DNA of 64,000 bases from Prescottella agglutinans (GTDB taxonomy: Bacteria; Actinomycetota; Actinomycetes; Mycobacteriales; Mycobacteriaceae). The notes below the pieces were generated by a model. It was not told the DNA's origin and searched no databases. It was given only the letters and a program-made list of their open reading frames with translations. Every line of letters begins with the position of its first letter. The stretch's first letter is position 1. Positions 35,172 to 45,029 of the stretch are shown piece by piece. The position numbers and the translations under genes are program-made. Location: contig NZ_RKLP01000007.1 in assembly GCF_004011865.1 (NCBI RefSeq), forward strand, positions 62,001 to 126,000. The letters are read 5' to 3'.

Positions 35172-37502
35172 TCACTCCCCGGCTCTGGACGTGGTGCGTG
35201 CGTGGTCGAGGAGGATGCGCCGTTCGGCCGCGGCGACGACGCGTCGGGTGCGGGTCGCGGAGTCGGGTGTCACGGACACCGAGGTGATGCCGCGGCGGAC
35301 GAGGTGTTCGGCGAGTCGGGGGTCGGTGGAGACGGCCTGCCCGCACAGTGACGTGGTCAGCCCGGAGGCGCGGGCGCGGTCGATGATGCGGTCGATGGCG
35401 TCGAGGACGGCCGGGTCCATGGTGTCGAACAGGTCCTTGCACACCTCGGAGTCGCGGTCGACGCCGAGCATCAGCTGGGTCAGGTCGTTGCTGCCGATGG
35501 AGACGCCGTCGATGCCGAGCTCCGCGTAGGCGGGGATCCAGTAGGCCACCGACGGGACTTCGGCCATGATCCACCGGTGCATGCCACGGTCGGCGCCGAG
35601 CGGGTGGGCGTCGAGTTGGGCGAGGCATTCGGCGAGTTCCCAGCGGGTGCGGACGAACGGGATCATCAGGTGCACGTTCGGCAACCGCTGCCGGACCCGG
35701 TGCAGCACGTCCAGGTCGAGGGCGAACAGTTCGGGTTCGCGCACGTACCGGAAGCAGCCGCGGTAGCCGATCATCGGGTTGTCCTCGTCGGGTTCGACGT
35801 CCCCGCCCTCGAGTTCGGCGAACTCGTTCGAGCGCAGGTCGACGGCCCGGTAGACGACGGGGCGGGGCGCGAACGCGGCGGCGATGTGCTCCACGCCGGC
35901 GGTCATGTCGTCGACGTACTCCTGGCGCCGGCCGGCGGCGATCATCGCCGCGGGGTGCTTGCCGCCGAGGGCGCCGGTGATCATGAATTCGGCGCGCAGC
36001 AGTCCGACGCCGTCGACGTCGGTGGCGGCGACCGACTCGGCGGCATCGGGGGTGGCGAGGTTGACGTACAGCGCGGTGGCCGTGGTCTCGTGGGTGGCGG
36101 CAACCGGGGACGGTGCGGCCGGTTCGGTCCGGGTGGGCTGTGCGGGGGTGACGGCGCCGGCGTACACGGCCCCGCTGCCGCCGTCGACGGTGACGAGCGC
36201 GCCGTCCTCGATGATGCTGGTGGCGTCGTGGGTGCCGACGACGACGGGGCGCCCGAGTTCGCGGCCGACGATCGCGGCGTGGCAGGTCACTCCGCCGCCG
36301 TCGGTGACGATCGCCGCGGCGCGACGCAGCACGGGCAGCCAGTCGGGCCGGGTCATGGGGGCGACGAGGATGTCGCCGTCGGCGAGCCGCCCGGAGTCCG
36401 CGAGGGCGGTCAGGACGCGGGCGGTGCCGGTCGCGGTGCCGGGGCCGGCGCCGAGACCGCGGACGAGTGGCGTCCGGCTGTCGCGGGCGGGTTCCGAGGT
36501 GGGTTCCGTTGCGGACGAGGTGTCGACGGTGTCGCCGAGCGTGGTGATCGGGCGGGTCTGGACCAGCCACAGATGTCCGTCCTCGACCGCGAACTCGAGG
36601 TCCTGCGGGGCGCCGTAGTGCTTCTCCACGGCGGCAGCGAGTTTCGCAATCTCCTGAACGTGTTCGGTGTCGAGCACCTGCCGTGCGCCCTCGGTGGGTG
36701 ACAGGTCCACCTTCCGGTCGCCGGCGGGACCCGGCCGGATCGCGAACGCCTGGGCACCGATGTGCTTGTCCACCAAAGCGAAATCGTCCTTCGACAGCAC
36801 ATACGTGTCGGGCTCGACCTGGCCGCCCACGATCACCTCGCCGAGGCCGACGGCGGCCTCGACGACGATCCGGTCCCGCGCGCCGGTGCGCGGATCGGCG
36901 GTGAACGCGACCCCCGAGCGGTCCGAGCGCACCATCTGCTGGACGACGACCGCGATCGACGGCTCGTCGTCGTAGCCGCGCAGGATGCGGTAGGTCAGGG
37001 CGCGTGGAGTCCACAGGGACGCCCAGCAGTCGCGGACCGCGTCGATCAGCGCATCGTCGCCGACGACGTCGGTGTAGCTCTCGTGGATGCCGGCGAACGA
37101 GGTGTCGGCGGCGTCCTCGGCGGGCGCGGAGGAGCGTACGGCGACCGGAACGCCTTCGCCGAGATCGTCGTAGGCGCGGCAGATCTCGGTGCGCATCTCG
37201 TCCGGGAGGGTCACGGAGCGGACGAGGGCCTGCAGTTCCCGCGACTCCCGGGTGAGGGTGGCGTCGTCGGCCCCGCGGCAGGCGGCGCCGCGGGTGGTCA
37301 GCTCGCCACGGATGCCGGCGGCGTCCATCGCGGCGAGGTACGCCTGCTCGGGGATGGCGAACGCCGGCGGCACCGGGAAGTTCCCGCGGGTGAGTTCGCC
37401 GAGGTTCGCGGCCTTGCCGCCCACCGATGGGGCGTCCGCGGGGCCGAGACGGTCGATCGACGCGGTCCACCGCTGTCCCGTCGGGGACGACTGCGCTGTC
37501 AT
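35172..37502 (-). CDS. ppsA: Phosphoenolpyruvate synthase (pyruvate, water dikinase)
   Basis: 776 residues from ATG 37502 (GAGGAGCGAAG upstream). The N-terminal ATP-grasp part has VGGKAANLGEL, VAVRSSAPAEDAADTSFAGIHES (split) and LVQTRPITTLG. The swivelling phosphohistidine domain has GGGVTCHAAIVGRELGRPVVV, the His in TCHAAI being the phosphoacceptor. The C-terminal PEP/pyruvate barrel contains ADGVGLLRAEF-like (VDGVGLLRAEFMI) and IGSNDLTQLMLGVDRDS. It converts pyruvate + ATP to PEP + AMP + Pi, opening gluconeogenesis from C3 compounds. It heads a hypoxia-type operon and is divergent from the Acg-like gene, with two candidate DevR dyads between them. Confidence 0.92.
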   Translation of the reverse strand: MTAQSSPTGQRWTASIDRLGPADAPSVGGKAANLGELTRGNFPVPPAFAIPEQAYLAAMDAAGIRGELTTRGAACRGADDATLTRESRELQALVRSVTLPDEMRTEICRAYDDLGEGVPVAVRSSAPAEDAADTSFAGIHESYTDVVGDDALIDAVRDCWASLWTPRALTYRILRGYDDEPSIAVVVQQMVRSDRSGVAFTADPRTGARDRIVVEAAVGLGEVIVGGQVEPDTYVLSKDDFALVDKHIGAQAFAIRPGPAGDRKVDLSPTEGARQVLDTEHVQEIAKLAAAVEKHYGAPQDLEFAVEDGHLWLVQTRPITTLGDTVDTSSATEPTSEPARDSRTPLVRGLGAGPGTATGTARVLTALADSGRLADGDILVAPMTRPDWLPVLRRAAAIVTDGGGVTCHAAIVGRELGRPVVVGTHDATSIIEDGALVTVDGGSGAVYAGAVTPAQPTRTEPAAPSPVAATHETTATALYVNLATPDAAESVAATDVDGVGLLRAEFMITGALGGKHPAAMIAAGRRQEYVDDMTAGVEHIAAAFAPRPVVYRAVDLRSNEFAELEGGDVEPDEDNPMIGYRGCFRYVREPELFALDLDVLHRVRQRLPNVHLMIPFVRTRWELAECLAQLDAHPLGADRGMHRWIMAEVPSVAYWIPAYAELGIDGVSIGSNDLTQLMLGVDRDSEVCKDLFDTMDPAVLDAIDRIIDRARASGLTTSLCGQAVSTDPRLAEHLVRRGITSVSVTPDSATRTRRVVAAAERRILLDHARTTSRAGE

Positions 37503-37559
37503 CTTCGCTCCTCGGTGTGGATGCGGATGCCTGTTCTCAGCAAACACCCGGCGCCTGCC

Positions 37560-37573
37560 GGGCCACAGGGCCC
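37560..37573. promoter_or_regulatory. Candidate DevR/DosR box (ppsA side)
   Basis: GGGCCACAGGGCCC: perfect GGGCC/GGCCC arms, 9 of 14 matches to the DosR core, 57 bp upstream of ppsA. Confidence 0.4.
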
Positions 37574-37603
37574 AAGGTCATCGGTCGGCCGACCGGGGTG
37601 CGA

Positions 37604-37617
37604 GGGCACTACGGCCC
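37604..37617 (+). promoter_or_regulatory. Candidate DevR/DosR box (Acg side)
   Basis: GGGCACTACGGCCC within AGGGC...GCCCT arms; 9 of 14 matches to the DosR core and the same ACGGCCCTT right half as the site at 46255. It ends 35 bp before the nitroreductase start, and its position fits activation of both divergent genes. Confidence 0.5.
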
Positions 37618-37652
37618 TTGTCGTGGTACTGGGCGGCGACGAGACTTGGTGA

Positions 37653-38630
37653 ATGGTGGCCGTTCCCGGAATCGAGGAGATTCGCGGCGCGGTGATGACC
37701 GCGTGTCGGGCGCCGTCCCTGCACAACAGTCAGCCGTGGCGCTGGCGGATGGTCGACGGGCGGCTGGAACTACACGCGGACGTCGCGCGTGCGGTTCCGG
37801 TGGCGGATCCACTGGGCCGCCAGATGGTGATCAGTTGCGGCACCGCGCTCCACCACTTCGAGGTGGCGGTGACGCGGTACGAGGTCGGCGCGGTGGTCGA
37901 GCGGCTGCCCGACCCGGAGGATCCGATGCACCTGGCGTCGATCACGTTCGCGCCGTTGTCGGCGAGCCGGGTGGCGGCGACCGAGGAGACGATCGTGGCG
38001 ATGCGCCGGGCCATCGACCGCCGGCGTACCGACCGCCGGCCGTTCGGTGAACCGGCGTCGAAAGACCTGGGCGGGCTCGGCGACGACGTGGTGGAACTGT
38101 TCGCGGCATCGCTGACGATGCTCGGGGACGACGGCGCCGCGCGCCTGGCGGAGGCGGCCCGGTGCAGCGCGTCGGTGCGGCGCTACGACCCGGCGTACCA
38201 CGCGGAGCTGTACTGGTGGGCCGGGCACGCACCGTCCGCCGAGGGCATCCCGGACTCGGCGCTGCCGGTCGAGGGCGCCGTCCCTGTGGGACGGGAGTTC
38301 CCGATCGGGACGCTCACCTCGCCGTCCCCGGGCCCGGACCGGGCGGCGCTCGCGGTGATCAGCACCGACGCCGACACCCGGCTGGACTGGCTGCGCAGCG
38401 GCGAGGCCCTCTCCCGCCTGCTGCTCACCGCCACCGCGCGCGGCATGGCGACGTGCCCGGTCACCCATCTCACCGAGGTCGCCGCCAGCCGGCGCATCGT
38501 CCGCGACGCGGCGGCGGCCGGCGGCGAGGAGCGCGAATTCCCGCAGGTGGTCGTGCGCCTGGGGGTGGGCGCCGGGGGCGCACTGCCGGTGACCGGGCGC
38601 CGTCCGGTCGACGAGATATGGACGGGATGA
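37653..38630 (+). CDS. Acg-family nitroreductase-like flavoprotein
   Basis: 325 residues. The opening APSLHNSQPWRWRMVDGRLEL is the signature of the Acg (Rv2032/Rv3127/Rv3131) family, followed by VADPLGRQMVISCGTALHH and RRTDRRPFGEPA. The fold is two fused nitroreductase-like halves. In studied Acg the FMN is bound but the lid blocks NAD(P)H-dependent catalysis, suggesting flavin storage or sequestration; whether that holds here is unknown. Divergent from ppsA with candidate DevR boxes at 37560 and 37604. A member of the dormancy set alongside hsp20, as acg and hspX are neighbours in M. tuberculosis. Confidence 0.9.
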   Translation: MVAVPGIEEIRGAVMTACRAPSLHNSQPWRWRMVDGRLELHADVARAVPVADPLGRQMVISCGTALHHFEVAVTRYEVGAVVERLPDPEDPMHLASITFAPLSASRVAATEETIVAMRRAIDRRRTDRRPFGEPASKDLGGLGDDVVELFAASLTMLGDDGAARLAEAARCSASVRRYDPAYHAELYWWAGHAPSAEGIPDSALPVEGAVPVGREFPIGTLTSPSPGPDRAALAVISTDADTRLDWLRSGEALSRLLLTATARGMATCPVTHLTEVAASRRIVRDAAAAGGEEREFPQVVVRLGVGAGGALPVTGRRPVDEIWTG

Positions 38631-38664
38631 TCCGTCCCGTCGGCGCGGCGCCGTGGGTTGCGGG

Positions 38665-38961
38665 TCAGGGGCCGGGCGGCCCGACCGCGGGGCCGTCGCC
38701 GACCGCCGGCGGGCTGTCGCTCTCGGAGGACCCGTGGTCGTAGGCGTCGCGCGCGAACTCCTCGATCGTCACCGGTTCCGGCCCCTCCACGATGGGGTCC
38801 TTCTCCCAGTCGTGGTCCTCCGGGATCGCGCTCGGACCGGGTGCGCTCGTCGCTCGATCACCGCCTGCCGGTTCGGAGACGCTCGCCGCGGCACCCACGA
38901 CGACCACACCTCCGATGGCGATCGCCCCGGCCGCCACGGCACCCATCAGAACCTTCCCCAC
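38665..38961 (-). CDS. Small exported or membrane-anchored acidic protein
   Basis: 98 residues from GTG 38961 (GGAGG 6 nt upstream). A hydrophobic N-terminus (VLMGAVAAGAIAIGGVVVVG) could be an uncleaved anchor or a signal peptide. The rest is acidic and Pro/Gly/Ser-rich (EDHDWEKDPIVEGPEPVTIEEF), with no Cys and little predicted structure. No family recognised. It follows a 49-aa ORF and a USP gene on the same strand, so the three may be co-transcribed within the dormancy island. Confidence 0.6.
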   Translation of the reverse strand: MGKVLMGAVAAGAIAIGGVVVVGAAASVSEPAGGDRATSAPGPSAIPEDHDWEKDPIVEGPEPVTIEEFARDAYDHGSSESDSPPAVGDGPAVGPPGP

Positions 38962-38988
38962 CCTGCACCTCCAGTTCGCGTGTGCAGG

Positions 38989-39138
38989 TTACCGCTCCGC
39001 GGCGTCCTCGGGTTCCGCGCCCGTCGCGTCGCCCAGCACCACGCACGGTCGCCGGCACGCGTAGGCGTAGGCGATCGCGTCGGTCACCGCGATCGACGCC
39101 CCGGCGAGAAGGAAGATCTGCTCGTCCGGCCTGTCCAC
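38989..39138 (-). CDS. Very short conserved-looking ORF, 49 aa
   Basis: GTG 39138 with GGAGAGG 6 nt upstream, TAA stop at 38989-38991. The peptide reads VDRPDEQIFLLAGASIAVTD, then AIAYAYACRRPCVVLGDATG and AEPEDAAER. It has helical, mildly hydrophobic character with two Cys and an acidic end. It fits snugly between a USP gene (24 bp downstream of that gene's stop) and the 98-aa gene (27 bp before its start). Good ribosome site, high GC third positions and tight spacing support translation. Function unknown. Confidence 0.55.
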   Translation of the reverse strand: MDRPDEQIFLLAGASIAVTDAIAYAYACRRPCVVLGDATGAEPEDAAER

Positions 39139-39162
39139 GGCGCGTCCTCTCCACCTGCCCGG

Positions 39163-40053
39163 TCAGGACCGGACGATCATCAGCGGGCACGTCGCCGAGT
39201 GCAGCAGCACCGTGCTCGTCGAGCCGATCAGCATGCCCGCGAAGCCGCCGCGGCCGTGGGTGCCGACCACCAGCAGCACGGCGTCGGCGGCGCGTTGGCG
39301 CAGTTGCTCGGCCGAGTTCCCGCGGACCACGACCCGGGCGACGGGCGTCTGCGGGTAGCGCTCGGCCCACCCGGCGAGGCTCTCCGCGAGGACGGCCTGC
39401 TCGGCCACCTCGACCTCGTCCCACGGCAGGTCGAGTTGGTCGTCGAACACCGTCGACAGGGTGAACGGCGACCACGTGTGCATCGCCACCAGCCCGACGC
39501 CGCGCAGTGACGCCTCCTCGAGCCCGACCGCGAGCGCGGGGCGGCTGTTCTCGGTGCCGTCGATGCCGACGACGACCTCCCCGACGCCCGCGACCCGCTC
39601 GGCCGGTTCGCGGATAACGACCACCGGGCAGTGTGCGTGGGCGGTGAGCGCCACGGCCACCGAGCCCGCGAGCGCGGCGGTGACCTGTCCGAGGCCGCGG
39701 CTGCCGACGACGACCATGCGGGCGGACTTGGACTCCTCGATGAGGGCGGGGCGGGCCGGTCCGGTGAGGATCTCGCTGGTGATCTCGGTGACCGGCGTGG
39801 CGCTCTCGACGGTCCGGGCGATCGCGGCGGCCCGGTCGAGGTGCCCGTGTACCGCGCGGTCGCGGTCGGCGAAGTAGCTCGGCGGCAGCCGGATGCCGTC
39901 GCCGTACGGGGTAGGCGCCCCGAGCGCGGCGACGAGGTGGATCGGGCATCCGTGGAGCCGTGCTTCGCGGGCGGCCCAGTTCACGGCGGCGAAGGACGAC
40001 GCGGAACCGTCGATTCCGACGACCACCGGTGCTTTCGTCTCGACTGTGTCCAC
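39163..40053 (-). CDS. Universal stress protein, two USP domains
   Basis: 296 residues from GTG 40053 (GGAGG 7 nt upstream); an in-frame start 18 bp earlier is less likely. Domain 1 starts [20 protein letters not shown] and ends [19 protein letters not shown]. Domain 2 starts [19 protein letters not shown] and ends [19 protein letters not shown]. Both loops fit ATP binding. This is the third tandem USP of the island. It is divergent from devR, sharing a 151-bp intergenic region that may hold a common control site (GGGCCGGAAGTCAC at 40113-40126 is a weak DosR-like match). Confidence 0.92.
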   Translation of the reverse strand: MDTVETKAPVVVGIDGSASSFAAVNWAAREARLHGCPIHLVAALGAPTPYGDGIRLPPSYFADRDRAVHGHLDRAAAIARTVESATPVTEITSEILTGPARPALIEESKSARMVVVGSRGLGQVTAALAGSVAVALTAHAHCPVVVIREPAERVAGVGEVVVGIDGTENSRPALAVGLEEASLRGVGLVAMHTWSPFTLSTVFDDQLDLPWDEVEVAEQAVLAESLAGWAERYPQTPVARVVVRGNSAEQLRQRAADAVLLVVGTHGRGGFAGMLIGSTSTVLLHSATCPLMIVRS

Positions 40054-40204
40054 GGCGGAACCTCCACACATTCGAGTGCCCCCATCGTCGCCGCGACCGC
40101 GGCGGGCGGGTAGGGCCGGAAGTCACCCCGCCGGAACGTCCACGGGGTCGGGGCGGGCGGATCGTCGTACCATCAGCTCATACGCACCCCGGGAGGTGCC
40201 GAAG

Positions 40205-40834
40205 ATGCTGACAGTGTTCCTCGTGGACGATCACGAGGTGGTCCGCCGCGGCCTCGCCGAACTCGTCGACGCGGACGACGACATGCAGGTGGTCGGTCAG
40301 GCCGAGACCCGGTCGCAGGCGCTGGCCCGGATCCCCGCGCTGCGACCTGACGTGGTGTTGCTCGACGTCCGCCTGCCCGACGGCAGCGGCATCGACGTGT
40401 GCCGACAGCTGCGGACGCGGATGCCGGACCTGCGCTGCCTGATCGTGACGTCGTTCCGCGACGAGCGCGCGATGCGGGAGGCGGCGGCCGCGGGCGCGAA
40501 GGGGTACGTCGTCAAGGACATTCGTGGCATGCAGCTGATGGAGGCGGTGCGCGAGGTCGGTGCCGGTGGCACGCTGCTGCCGGCGCCCGCGCCCGCCGGC
40601 GGTCGGCCTCGCCGCCCCGTCCCGCTTCCGGAGGAGCTCACGGCGCAGGAGCGCCGCCTGCTCGCGCTGCTCGGCGAGGGGCTCACCAACCGGCAGATCG
40701 CGGCCCGGATGTTCCTGGCGGAGAAGACGGTCAAGAACTACGTCTCGCGGCTGCTGGCGAAGCTGGGCGTCGAGCGCCGCACCCAGGCCGCGGTGCTCGC
40801 CGCCCGCCTGCAGATCGTCACCGACCCGCGCTGA
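40205..40834 (+). CDS. DevR/DosR-like NarL-family response regulator
   Basis: 209 residues from ATG 40205 (GGGAGGTGCCGAAG upstream). Receiver domain: [18 protein letters not shown], phosphoacceptor Asp54 in [13 protein letters not shown] (the same number as in DosR), conserved Thr/Ser in IVTSF and Lys in YVVKDI. A Pro/Gly-rich linker leads to a LuxR-type helix-turn-helix ([40 protein letters not shown]). It should activate the surrounding hypoxia genes. The cognate kinase is probably the DevS-like protein at 28247. Its last 17 bp overlap the end of the convergent ctpF-like gene. Confidence 0.92.
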   Translation: MLTVFLVDDHEVVRRGLAELVDADDDMQVVGQAETRSQALARIPALRPDVVLLDVRLPDGSGIDVCRQLRTRMPDLRCLIVTSFRDERAMREAAAAGAKGYVVKDIRGMQLMEAVREVGAGGTLLPAPAPAGGRPRRPVPLPEELTAQERRLLALLGEGLTNRQIAARMFLAEKTVKNYVSRLLAKLGVERRTQAAVLAARLQIVTDPR

Positions 40835-43457
40835 CGGCCCGTCCCCGGTCCCGGTGCCGGGCACGCTTGTGCAGATAGTCCGCGCCCAGCAGCGCGGGCA
40901 TTCCGGCCACGGCGATCGCCCAACCGGCGATCGACGGCGGGGACTGCCCCAGAAGCGCCGCGACGGGGCCGACCGTGAGGAGCCCGACGAGGACGACGAA
41001 CTCCGCCGCCACCGCCCACACCAGCAGCCGGTTGGTGAACCAGCCGAGCTGCCACACCGGACGAGTGGCGCTGCGGCACGCGAACGCGTTCGCGATCTGG
41101 CCCAGGACGACGGCTGTGAAAGCGGCGCCGGAGGCGGTGACCAGGACCGATCCGTCCGGCGGATCCCCACCGAGGTGCCATCCGGCGATCGCGAGCACCG
41201 TGAGGAAGGCCGCCATCTCGGTCACCGACTCGGTGGGCCCGAGGACACCGAACACCCGGTTGAGGAGTGTGCGGTCCATCAGGTGTCGGCGTTCGGGGCG
41301 GCGCGACATCACGCCCCGACTCGGGGGCTCGCCGCCGAGGGCGAGCGCCGGGAGGAGGTCGGTGACGATGTCGATGCACAGGACCTGCAGGACCCCGATC
41401 GCCAGCGGTACCCGACCACCCGACAACGCCCAGACCACGAACGGCGTCAGTTCCGCGACGTTCGCCGTCAGGTGATAGGTGAGGAACCGTCGGATGTTCG
41501 CGTAGGTCGCGCGGCCCTGTTCGACGGCCGCGACGATCGTCGAGAAGTCGTCGTCGAGCAGGACGAGGTCGGCGGCCTCGCGGGCGACATCGGTGCCGCT
41601 GCGCCCCATCGCGACGCCGATGTCCGCCTCGCGGAGGGCCGGTCCGTCGTTGACGCCGTCACCGGTCATGGCGACGACGTGCCCACGTGCCTGCAGGGCG
41701 CGGGCCACGGCGAGCTTCTGTTCTGGTGACACCCGGCTCACGACGACCCCGTCGCGGTCGAGGAAGTCACCGAGGGCGACGTCGTGTTCGGGGAGGTCGC
41801 CGCCCTCCACCACGACCGGGCGGGTAACGCCGTCGACGAGGCCGATCTCGCGGGCGACGGCGACGGCCGTCGCGGGGTGGTCGCCGGTGAGCATCACGAC
41901 ACGGATGTGGGCCCGCCGGGCCGCCGTGAGCGCGGCGGGGACGGCCGGCCGGGGCGGGTCCTCGATCCCGAACAACCCGACGAGGGTCAGGTCCCGTTCG
42001 AGGTCGTCGGCGGTGGCGTCGCCGGCGGCGGGCGCGGACAGGTCGCGCACGGCGGCGGCCAGCACCCGCAGCCCGCGACCGGCCATGTCGTCCACCGCGC
42101 GGCGGGCGTCGGCGAGCGCATCCGGATCGGGTCGGGCGCACCGCGGCAGCACCGAGTCCGGCGCACCCTTGAGCATCAGCGTGCGCCCAGAGATCGCCGA
42201 TTCGCGGCGCCGCCGGGGGTCGAACGCGTAACGGCGCTCCGGGGTGGCCCGGGGCGCGCCGACGGGGCCGCTCACCCGGCGGGCGAATGCGTCGAGGGCG
42301 CCCTCCATCGGGTCACCGACAACCGACCACGTCCCGTCGGTCGACACGAGGCCGCCCTGCGACGCCGTCACCGCCACCGTCCCGAGGTGCCGCGCCGCCG
42401 TGACCGCCGCGTCCGGGCCGCTGACCTGCCCGGTCGGTTCGTAGCCCTCGCCGGTGACACGGACGGTGCCGGACGGTGTCCACGCCTCGGTGACGGTCAT
42501 CCGGTTCTGGGTGAGCGTGCCGGTCTTGTCGGTGCAGATCACCGTCGTCGAGCCGAGCGTCTCGACGGCCTCGAGGTGCCGGATGAGCGCGTTCCGGTGC
42601 GCCATGCGTTGGGCCCCCATGGCGAGCGAGAGCGTCACCGTCGGCAGCAGCCCCTCGGGGACGAGCGCCACGGTCACACCGACCGCGAACAGGAACCCGT
42701 TGTGCGCGGGAGCGCCGACGAGCAGGGACAGGCCGAAGAACCCGATGCCGACGCCGATCGCGATGATCGCGATCGTCCGCACCACCCGGTGCAGTTCGGC
42801 GGCGAGCGGGCTGCGGGGGCGACGCACGCCGGCGGTGAGGGCGGCGATCCCGGCGAGCCGGGTGTCGGAGGCGGTCGCGACGGCGACGGCCTCCCCCTGC
42901 CCGCCCATCGCGTAGGTTCCCGCCCACACGCGGCCGCCGGCCGCCTCGTGCACCGCCTCGCTCTCGCCGGTGAGTGTCGATTCGTCGAGGGCGAGAGCGT
43001 GCGCGACGACCACGGTCCCGTCCGCGGGCACGCGATCCCCGCTGGCGAGCACCATGACGTCGCCGACCACGACGTCGGCGGCGCCGACGGTGCGGAGTTC
43101 CCCATCCCGCCGTACCGTCACCGCCGACGGCAGCAGGTCGCGCAGCCGCTCGGACGCCTTCTCGGCGCGTTCCTCCTGGACGAAGGCGAAGACGCCGTTG
43201 ACGACGATCACCACGACGATCGCGACGGCCAGTTGCGGCATCCCGGCGACCGCGGCGAGGCCGGCCGCGACCCACAGCATGATCGCGAAGAAGTGGGTCA
43301 GCTCGGCGGTGAGCTTGCGCCAGGCCGGGACCGGCCGCGCCGCCGGGAGCCGGTTCGGGCCGTCCTCGCGCAACCGTGCTGCCGCGACCTGGGAGGTCAG
43401 ACCCGCCGCTCCTGGGGTCGCCAGGACGTCGAGTGCATCCGTGGAAGCTCGTGCCAT
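40818..43457 (-). CDS. P-type cation-transporting ATPase (CtpF/P2A-like)
   Basis: 879 residues from ATG 43457, preceded by GGAGCGGACG. Motifs in order: cation-ATPase N-terminal domain, actuator [21 protein letters not shown] (phosphorylated Asp), [21 protein letters not shown] and [18 protein letters not shown], with ~10 membrane segments including a C-terminal cation-ATPase domain. Segment 4 carries [11 protein letters not shown] (PEGL type) as in Ca2+/Na+-type pumps. CtpF (Rv1997) of M. tuberculosis belongs to the DosR regulon and is linked to Ca2+ efflux; the same is inferred here. It follows the kinase-like gene by 87 bp, in the pfkB-led operon. Confidence 0.88.
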   Translation of the reverse strand: MARASTDALDVLATPGAAGLTSQVAAARLREDGPNRLPAARPVPAWRKLTAELTHFFAIMLWVAAGLAAVAGMPQLAVAIVVVIVVNGVFAFVQEERAEKASERLRDLLPSAVTVRRDGELRTVGAADVVVGDVMVLASGDRVPADGTVVVAHALALDESTLTGESEAVHEAAGGRVWAGTYAMGGQGEAVAVATASDTRLAGIAALTAGVRRPRSPLAAELHRVVRTIAIIAIGVGIGFFGLSLLVGAPAHNGFLFAVGVTVALVPEGLLPTVTLSLAMGAQRMAHRNALIRHLEAVETLGSTTVICTDKTGTLTQNRMTVTEAWTPSGTVRVTGEGYEPTGQVSGPDAAVTAARHLGTVAVTASQGGLVSTDGTWSVVGDPMEGALDAFARRVSGPVGAPRATPERRYAFDPRRRRESAISGRTLMLKGAPDSVLPRCARPDPDALADARRAVDDMAGRGLRVLAAAVRDLSAPAAGDATADDLERDLTLVGLFGIEDPPRPAVPAALTAARRAHIRVVMLTGDHPATAVAVAREIGLVDGVTRPVVVEGGDLPEHDVALGDFLDRDGVVVSRVSPEQKLAVARALQARGHVVAMTGDGVNDGPALREADIGVAMGRSGTDVAREAADLVLLDDDFSTIVAAVEQGRATYANIRRFLTYHLTANVAELTPFVVWALSGGRVPLAIGVLQVLCIDIVTDLLPALALGGEPPSRGVMSRRPERRHLMDRTLLNRVFGVLGPTESVTEMAAFLTVLAIAGWHLGGDPPDGSVLVTASGAAFTAVVLGQIANAFACRSATRPVWQLGWFTNRLLVWAVAAEFVVLVGLLTVGPVAALLGQSPPSIAGWAIAVAGMPALLGADYLHKRARHRDRGRAVSAGR

Positions 43458-43544
43458 CGTCCGCTCCGCCCCGTCAGCTGTGGAACCGCCCCCGTTCGAG
43501 GGTGCTCGGCGACCGGTCCGGCAGGTAGGGGCCTTCGTCACCGG

Positions 43545-45023
43545 TCACGACGGCTGCGGGTTCTCCCACCGGGCGGTGGCCGCCCCGAGGGACCGTTCGA
43601 CCGCCCCGCCGGTGTCGATGTCGGTGGCCTCGGGCCAGGCGTCGGCCCGGTCGGCCATCGCCCGCGCGACGGCCGGGGTGGCCTCGGAGTCGTGGTCGCG
43701 GCCGGTGGCGGCGCGGTCGCGCAGGCGTCGTTCGGCGACGTCCGGCGGGGCCACGCACCGCAGCGGCACCAGGTCGGCTCGGGCCGCCTCGGCCGCCTCG
43801 GCGGCGCGCTTGCGCCAGTCGGCGTCGCTCCAGGACGCGTCCAGGACGACCGACACCCCCCGGTCCAGGTGTGAGCGGGCCCGGTCCAGCAGCGCCTCGT
43901 ACACGCGGGCGGTCGCCGCGGCCGAGTACCGGCCGCGGCCGAAGCCCGGGTCGGGGTCGGCGGCGCGGTCCGCGGCGAACAGGTCGCGCCGGATCGCGTC
44001 GCTCGACACCAGCACCGCGCCCACCCGTTCGGCGAGGCCCCGGGCGACGGTCGACTTCCCGGTGGCGGGCAGGCCGCCGACGATCGCCAACCGGACGGCG
44101 CCGCGGTCGAGGTGCGCCTCGGCGAGCGCGGTGTGGCGCAGCGCGTCCTGCGTCGACTCCGCGCGGCCCTGCAGGTGTCGGACGCAGTCGACCTTCGCGC
44201 GCATGAACGCGCGGTACGCGACGTAGTGGTGCCGCAGCGAGTCCGGGGCCGGGTCGGCGGCGGCCGCCGCGTACCGGTCGAACAGCCGACCGGCCAGGTC
44301 GGGGCGGCCGAGGAAGTCGAGATCCATTGCCAGGCAGGCGATGTCGTCGAGGCCGTCGAGGTAGCGGAGGCGGTCGTCGAATTCGAGGCAGTCCAGGATG
44401 CGGGGGCCGTCGCCCTGCCAGAAGATGTCGTCGGCCAGCAGGTCGCCGTGCCCGTCGACGATGCGCCCGGCCGCGAGGCGTTCGGCGAACAGCGCCGCGC
44501 GGCCGTCGAGGTACCGCCCCACGCGCCGCTCCAGGGCGTCGAGTCGGTCGTCGTCGAGGATGTGCTGGTCGAGCGCGCGGGTCTCGCGGATGTTGTTGCG
44601 CCACCGTCGGCGCACCGCGGTCGCGGCGCCCTCCGTGTCGATGTCCGGCCCGCGCAGCGCCCCGGCGTGGAAGCGGGCGACCGTGTCGGCGATCGCGTCG
44701 ATCCGGTCCCCGCAGTCGCCGCGCTGCACCAGCGCCGAGAGCCGGGCGTCCTCGGGCATCCGGCGCATCACCACCATCGGCTCGCCGCCCGCAGCGCAGG
44801 GATCGGGCAACTCGCCGACGCCCAGGTAGACGTCGGGTGCCAGGCGCCGGTTCAGCTCGACCTCGCGGGCGCACACGGCGCGCCGGGCGTCACGGCTGCG
44901 GAAGTCGAGGAACTCGGTGCGGATCGGCTTCTTCGTCTTGTACACGCGGTCGCCGAGGAGGAACACCACCCCCGAATGCGTCTCGTGGACGGCGGCGTAC
45001 GGCTGCCCCTCGGTCGCGTCCAC
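43545..45023 (-). CDS. Aminoglycoside-phosphotransferase-like + P-loop kinase fusion (Rv2004c-like)
   Basis: 492 residues, GTG start. Residues ~1-300 resemble an APH/choline-kinase fold: GDRVYKTKKPIRTEFLDF, VDGHGDLLADDIFW (catalytic HGDL-x4-D) and LDCLEFDDRLRYLDGLDDIA (metal-binding Asp). Residues ~315-492 are a P-loop phosphotransferase: GGLPATGKSTVARGLAERVG (Walker A) with VSSDAIRRDLF and VVLDASWSD. Length and layout match Rv2004c, a DosR-regulon member of unknown substrate. It is encoded 6 bp after the small His-rich gene and before the ctpF-like ATPase gene. A role phosphorylating a small metabolite is likely, not antibiotic resistance as such. Confidence 0.85.
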   Translation of the reverse strand: MDATEGQPYAAVHETHSGVVFLLGDRVYKTKKPIRTEFLDFRSRDARRAVCAREVELNRRLAPDVYLGVGELPDPCAAGGEPMVVMRRMPEDARLSALVQRGDCGDRIDAIADTVARFHAGALRGPDIDTEGAATAVRRRWRNNIRETRALDQHILDDDRLDALERRVGRYLDGRAALFAERLAAGRIVDGHGDLLADDIFWQGDGPRILDCLEFDDRLRYLDGLDDIACLAMDLDFLGRPDLAGRLFDRYAAAAADPAPDSLRHHYVAYRAFMRAKVDCVRHLQGRAESTQDALRHTALAEAHLDRGAVRLAIVGGLPATGKSTVARGLAERVGAVLVSSDAIRRDLFAADRAADPDPGFGRGRYSAAATARVYEALLDRARSHLDRGVSVVLDASWSDADWRKRAAEAAEAARADLVPLRCVAPPDVAERRLRDRAATGRDHDSEATPAVARAMADRADAWPEATDIDTGGAVERSLGAATARWENPQPS

Positions 45024-45029
45024 CGACGC

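Noticed and set aside
33874-37470. 1198-codon minus-strand frame spanning USP, CBS and PEP synthase genes
   Set aside because: Only its last ~293 codons, from ATG 34755, are a real USP gene. Upstream the frame is an Arg/Pro-rich shadow of the CBS and ppsA genes, which lie in other frames with clear motifs.
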